Origin: Clostridia bacterium
GTDB taxonomy: Bacteria > Bacillota > Clostridia > Christensenellales > Borkfalkiaceae
Assembly: GCA_017465865.1 (NCBI GenBank)
Contig: JAFTVF010000013.1
Coordinates: 1-64,000, forward strand
Direction of reading: 5' to 3'
Length of the DNA: 64,000 nt
This document shows positions 61,237 through 64,000 of the stretch, one piece after another (position 1 is the first letter of the stretch; the number at the start of each line of letters is the position of its first letter). Position numbers and translations under genes: made by a program. The notes under the pieces were generated by a model. It did no database searches, had not been told where the DNA came from, and saw only the letters and a program-made list of their open reading frames with translations.

Positions 61237-61749
61237 TTAATCTTTGAAATAGATTAAACTATAACTCGAAACATTATAAGTCGTTTTCGCACCATCTGCC
61301 TTGAGTACAATTGTATCGTCGTCAACGATCTTCACATAAACGTAATGATAGCCAAAGCCTGCAAATTCATATTGCTTATACCATACCTGCGAAACGGGGG
61401 GATTATAATACGAAGTTTTAACATAAAAATATTCTCCTATATCCTCTTCGGTTAAAGTTCCGTGAGCTTGAACGGTAGTACTATCTTTCGGCAACTCGTA
61501 ACCCGTATGCTTAAACGGACCGTTTTCAAAACGGTGTTCCGACGATAGATAATCCGCCTCAGTACAATCAATACCAGTCGAAGCCCCTTTTATCGCTATA
61601 CTGTAAGTCGATTTTTCCGTATACGTTTTTCCATCCAAGGTATAACTTACCGACCATACCAACTTATAGTCTTGCTTCTTGCATCCCACCGAAAACAATA
61701 AACAAAAGGCAAAAGCAAATAATAAAGAATACGCTAAAATTTTTTTCAT
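61237..61749 (-). CDS. Small lipoprotein (unknown)
   Basis: A 170-residue predicted lipoprotein. The start at 61749 (MKKILAYSLLF) has GGAG six bases upstream. The lipobox is FSVGC. The mature part is beta-rich (YKLVWSVSYTLDGKTYTEKSTYSI; YHYVYVKIVDDDTIVLKAD). Not recognised and not related to family A. It lies downstream of a small XRE regulator in the same direction. Confidence 0.75.
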   Translation of the reverse strand: MKKILAYSLLFAFAFCLLFSVGCKKQDYKLVWSVSYTLDGKTYTEKSTYSIAIKGASTGIDCTEADYLSSEHRFENGPFKHTGYELPKDSTTVQAHGTLTEEDIGEYFYVKTSYYNPPVSQVWYKQYEFAGFGYHYVYVKIVDDDTIVLKADGAKTTYNVSSYSLIYFKD

Positions 61750-61846
61750 AAGCATCTCCGTTTTGGGTTATCTTACACGATCTCGCCTAATATTCAATCT
61801 TTTTTGTCTAACCCTTAAGCTGCACCCCCGCAGGGTACTTTTTCGT

Positions 61847-62065
61847 TTACATATTCGTCTTTGCTTTATAGTAGCCGAGCAATTCCGTCGGCTCGGTATC
61901 GAGCAGACAACATATCTTTATCAGCATATCGTATTCAGGCTCTCGTTTCCCTTTCGTCCATTGATTTACGGTACTTGGCAACACGCCGAGTTTTTCCGCC
62001 AAGCCTTTTTGCGTGATATTTCGTATTCGCAACAAATCCGTCAAATTCTCTGCAAAATAATTCAT
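61847..62065 (-). CDS. Small XRE-family regulator
   Basis: A 72-residue protein with one helix-turn-helix (LLRIRNITQKGLAEKLGVLPSTVNQWTKGKREPEYDMLIKICCLL). It lies between two lipoprotein genes, all leftward, and could control them. AGGAGATAAAAC precedes the ATG. Confidence 0.85.
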   Translation of the reverse strand: MNYFAENLTDLLRIRNITQKGLAEKLGVLPSTVNQWTKGKREPEYDMLIKICCLLDTEPTELLGYYKAKTNM

Positions 62066-62093
62066 TGTTTTATCTCCTCTTATTAAGAGAATA

Positions 62094-63173
62094 TCATGCA
62101 GATTTTTTACAACTATATGTAACGATAATATTTTGAAAGTAAATTATGTTTTGGATATTATCCGTAGAAAATTTCAAAGTGATACTTTGATTTTTCAAAT
62201 CTTCCATATTAGCTCTATATGTAACGGAATATCTGGTCGCTGTTTTTGTTGTAGGTAAATCTTCTTCGATTGTACCTAAACCGTCAGAATTCAAAATAAA
62301 AACTTCATATTTAGGAGAACCTGCATACCCCAAAGGCAAGTCATAATCCCTTTCATAATATACTTCATATGAAACAGTTATTTGCATATAATACTGTTTA
62401 GACGCTAATAATTCTAAATCAAAACCAGTCGGAGTTATATAATAAGTCGAAGACGAACTATATCCATCCCAATCTTTAATAGAGGTTTCTTCACATGTTT
62501 TAGTATCTGTTAAATTCAACCATTTCGCATAGAGCGTTATATTTTTTTCTATCGACAAAGGAAATGATACTGGAGAAACCAATGATTTGTCAAAATACCA
62601 ACCACCAAAAAGGCAACCTGATTTTGATGTTGTTGGAGGAGAAGTTATTGTATTTGTCCGAATAGAATTTACAGCCGTTCCCCCATTAGTTTGAAATGTT
62701 ACTGTAGGTTTTACTTGTGCATCTGTTTCATTAAAAGCACTGGCATTATTAGGATTTTCCTTAGATTTACCTGAAAAAGAAGCTTCAATATGACTTATTG
62801 CAAAATATACATTATAAGTTATCTCTTCTCTGATATTAAACTCTGTATTAGCTTCTATTTTTTTTGCTACTGTTTTTTCAAAAGAGTATAATTCGGTATT
62901 GTTTGCCGAATATAGCTTAGCTTTAACAGTGTATTCTGTTAATGAAACTGCACATTTACTTACAACTTCAATTTCATAAGTAGTGCCACTCCCCTGATTC
63001 CCATTAACCCCCATACTAGTTAATACAGCAGTATCATAAGATGCTTGTGCAAAATATTTATTTTCCACCTCATATATTTTAGACTGATCTTTTTTATCCG
63101 ATTTACAAGAAACAAAGCCAACTGATAAAATAAAAACAAGACATAAACAAAATAAGCGCAAAAATTTTTTCAT
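62094..63173 (-). CDS. Lipoprotein with Listeria-Bacteroides (InlB B-type) repeat
   Basis: A 359-residue predicted lipoprotein: signal peptide with lipobox GFVSC, an N-terminal beta domain (about 30-150), and one B-repeat (about 152-215; VTFQTNGGTAVNSI...GCLFGGWYFDKSL...ITLYAKWL). A C-terminal beta-sandwich follows (about 225-355). Probably a surface protein with a binding role. Visibly AT-rich. The promoter is at 63231-63259. Confidence 0.82.
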   Translation of the reverse strand: MKKFLRLFCLCLVFILSVGFVSCKSDKKDQSKIYEVENKYFAQASYDTAVLTSMGVNGNQGSGTTYEIEVVSKCAVSLTEYTVKAKLYSANNTELYSFEKTVAKKIEANTEFNIREEITYNVYFAISHIEASFSGKSKENPNNASAFNETDAQVKPTVTFQTNGGTAVNSIRTNTITSPPTTSKSGCLFGGWYFDKSLVSPVSFPLSIEKNITLYAKWLNLTDTKTCEETSIKDWDGYSSSSTYYITPTGFDLELLASKQYYMQITVSYEVYYERDYDLPLGYAGSPKYEVFILNSDGLGTIEEDLPTTKTATRYSVTYRANMEDLKNQSITLKFSTDNIQNIIYFQNIIVTYSCKKSA

Positions 63174-63230
63174 ATTACTACCTTTGTAAAAATATTTTTA
63201 TTAACAAAATATAAAATTAAGTACAAAATT

Positions 63231-63259
63231 ATTATAGCATATGTTTAAGAATATTTCAA
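63231..63259 (-). promoter_or_regulatory. Promoter of the B-repeat lipoprotein
   Basis: On the minus strand TTGAAA (63259-63254), 17 bases, TATAAT (63236-63231). Confidence 0.65.
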
Positions 63260-63394
63260 TTTATTTTTTACCAATTTATGGAAAAATTTACCATTTCAAA
63301 TGTTAACTTATATTGCGAATAAATCATACAAAGCAACTATACAAAATATCTTCTAGTTCCCCCTAACCACAATCGGTTTTTAGTTCGGATTTAC

Positions 63395-63690
63395 GCAGAG
63401 AAGAGGAGGTTGTTGCAGAGCAACAAAGCGTCGCCTCCGCCCCTCGAATCCTCTTCTGTTTTCGGAGACAACAAAAAAGAGGATTCGCGCCTTTAGCGGC
63501 GCGCCCCGCCAAACGATTATCAATCGTTTGTTTTGCCGTCTTTCTCTTCCGTTCGTTTTTCCTGTTTGGGCAAAATGCTCGCTCTCGCTCGCAGCTCCCA
63601 CCCTCGAATCCTCTTCTGTTTTCGGAGACAACAAAACACGGGATACCCGCTTGGGTATCCCGTGTTTTGTGGCGCAGAGAAGAGGATTCG
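63395..63690. repeat. tRNA-Ser-derived repeat and hairpin cluster
   Basis: A 36-base sequence is repeated exactly at 63441-63476 and 63601-63636. Each copy begins CCCTCGAATCCTCTTCTG, the T-arm sequence of the tRNA-Ser fragment at 63670-63728 in inverted orientation. Copy A forms an inverted pair CGAATCCTCTT/AAGAGGATTCG (63445-63455/63477-63487); copy B pairs the same way with the tRNA fragment (63605-63615/63680-63690). The 14-mer CGCAGAGAAGAGGA occurs near 63395 and near 63673. Further hairpins: TTGTTGC/GCAACAA (63410-63426) and CAAACGATT/AATCGTTTG (63513-63533). No protein is likely here. Confidence 0.75.
63631..63670 (-). terminator. Terminator of the tRNA-Ser fragment
   Basis: ACAAAACACGGGATACCC and its exact complement form an 18-bp stem with a 4-base loop, directly after the CCA end. 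Confidence 0.8.
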
Positions 63691-63728
63691 AACCTCCGGT
63701 AAGCTTCAGACCTACACACGATTTCCAA
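63670..63728 (-). pseudogene. 3' fragment of tRNA-Ser (GGA)
   Basis: The minus strand has anticodon loop TTGGAAA (GGA), the 3' anticodon strand TCGTG, a Ser-type variable arm GTAGG/CTTAC, T-arm GGAGG-TTCGAAT-CCTCT, the 3' acceptor strand TCTCTGC, discriminator G and CCA. The 5' half is absent: the bases before the anticodon loop cannot pair with TCGTG, and no GCAGAGA is found upstream. The break at the anticodon loop is typical of an integrase crossover site. Confidence 0.8.
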
Positions 63729-63772
63729 GCTTTACATAGCCGACGGAAAAAGTGTGTATTTTTTTGTCGGCA

Positions 63773-64000
63773 GGCGGAGCATACCCTTAAACCGCCTTAG
63801 AAATTAGGTCAGGTTTCGCGCGGCCAACGCAATAAACGCGCGTAATACGTCGTGGCTGGCGACGTTGGAAAAAGTATAAATAATCAAGTGGTTGGGGAAC
63901 GTTGCCCGTAGGAGCCGAAAAGAGGCTGAACACCGAAAGGCAAGCAGATTTACATATATCTATACCGCTGGGCGTTCGGCGGGTGAGGATATACGACATA
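63773..64000 (+). ncRNA. Candidate structured non-coding RNA (partial, runs off the window)
   Basis: The plus strand has a dense series of short helices: AGGCGG/CCGCCT (about 63773-63799), CGCGCG/CGCGCG, ACGTCG/CGACGT, AGCC/GGCT closing an A-rich loop, AGAT/ATCT and CCGC/GCGG, separated by purine-rich loops (GGTTGGGGAACG, ACACCGAAAGG). The antisense frame 63787-63999 is open, but its product (rich in Arg, Pro and Ser) looks like an artefact of structured RNA. The size and density recall conserved Firmicutes RNAs such as the raiA motif, but I cannot confirm identity. The strand is the likelier of the two, not proven. Confidence 0.4.

Noticed and set aside
63363-63800. Several 68-121-residue frames over the tRNA-Ser repeat cluster
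   Set aside because: They run through hairpins, direct repeats and a tRNA fragment in several frames and strands, so they are not credible genes.
63787-63999. 70-residue protein on the minus strand
   Set aside because: Composition and the many stem complements fit an antisense reading of a structured RNA; no ribosome site can be judged at the window edge.
1-64000. Insertion sequences or transposases
   Set aside because: No transposase-like protein or terminal inverted repeat pair was found; duplications in the lipoprotein clusters are explained by tandem recombination.

Overview
The window looks like chromosome from a gut-type anaerobic member of the Clostridia (Bacillota). Evidence: low-GC Gram-positive gene families and order (ywlC-ywlE-rpiB, a DnaD-type replication protein, DegV, YitT, PadR-DUF1700-DUF4097), consensus sigma-A promoters and strong AGGAG ribosome sites, many lipoboxes, pyruvate:ferredoxin oxidoreductase plus NfnAB for ferredoxin-based energy metabolism, and two host-facing enzymes (beta-glucuronidase and a bile-salt-hydrolase-type amidase). 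The exact order or family cannot be read from this sequence.

Layout. 1-4.2 kb: an AT-rich, repeatedly duplicated cluster of three related lipoproteins and a secreted papain-fold cysteine protease, with two recombination scars. 4.2-14.1 kb: a hexuronate locus (eda, uxaC, yitT, uxaA, SGNH hydrolase / uxuB-type SDR, uxuA, uidA) in two leftward transcription units, with a divergent AraC regulator. Between the units lies a hairpin array with head-to-head symmetry. 14.85-20.63 kb: a 5.8-kb integrative element in tRNA-Pro(AGG), bounded by a 29-bp exact direct repeat. It carries a tyrosine recombinase, a phage-like repressor with three operators, a small leftward operon and an ATPase/nuclease-like cargo gene.

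20.8-25.1 kb: YfhO membrane protein and two more lipoprotein paralogs. 25.3-40.7 kb: NfnAB, an NCS2 purine permease, a CPA2 antiporter, a GH78-type glycosidase, padR-DUF1700-DUF4097, the bile-salt-hydrolase-type amidase, PFOR, a HAD phosphatase, and an LRR lipoprotein divergent from an XRE regulator. 40.8-58.4 kb: a long leftward housekeeping run (Pit phosphate transport, tRNA-Leu, peptidase E, rpiB, arginine phosphatase-like protein, threonylcarbamoyl-AMP synthase, dnaB, pepF, DUF711, ACT protein, DegV, signal peptidase, DUF951, alpha/beta hydrolase-like protein, sbcCD). 58.7-64 kb: a DnaD-type protein, a DinJ-YafQ toxin-antitoxin pair, AT-rich lipoproteins and a small XRE regulator, a cluster of tRNA-Ser-derived repeats, and the start of a probable structured RNA.

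How the parts fit: UidA releases glucuronate; UxaC, the SDR reductase, UxuA and Eda carry it to pyruvate and glyceraldehyde-3-phosphate, although KDG kinase is not present here. Pyruvate enters PFOR, and the reduced ferredoxin can be used by NfnAB. The least explained items are the lipoprotein/protease clusters, the symmetric hairpin array, the tRNA-Pro element with its lambda-like switch, and the tRNA-Ser repeat cluster next to the candidate structured RNA.
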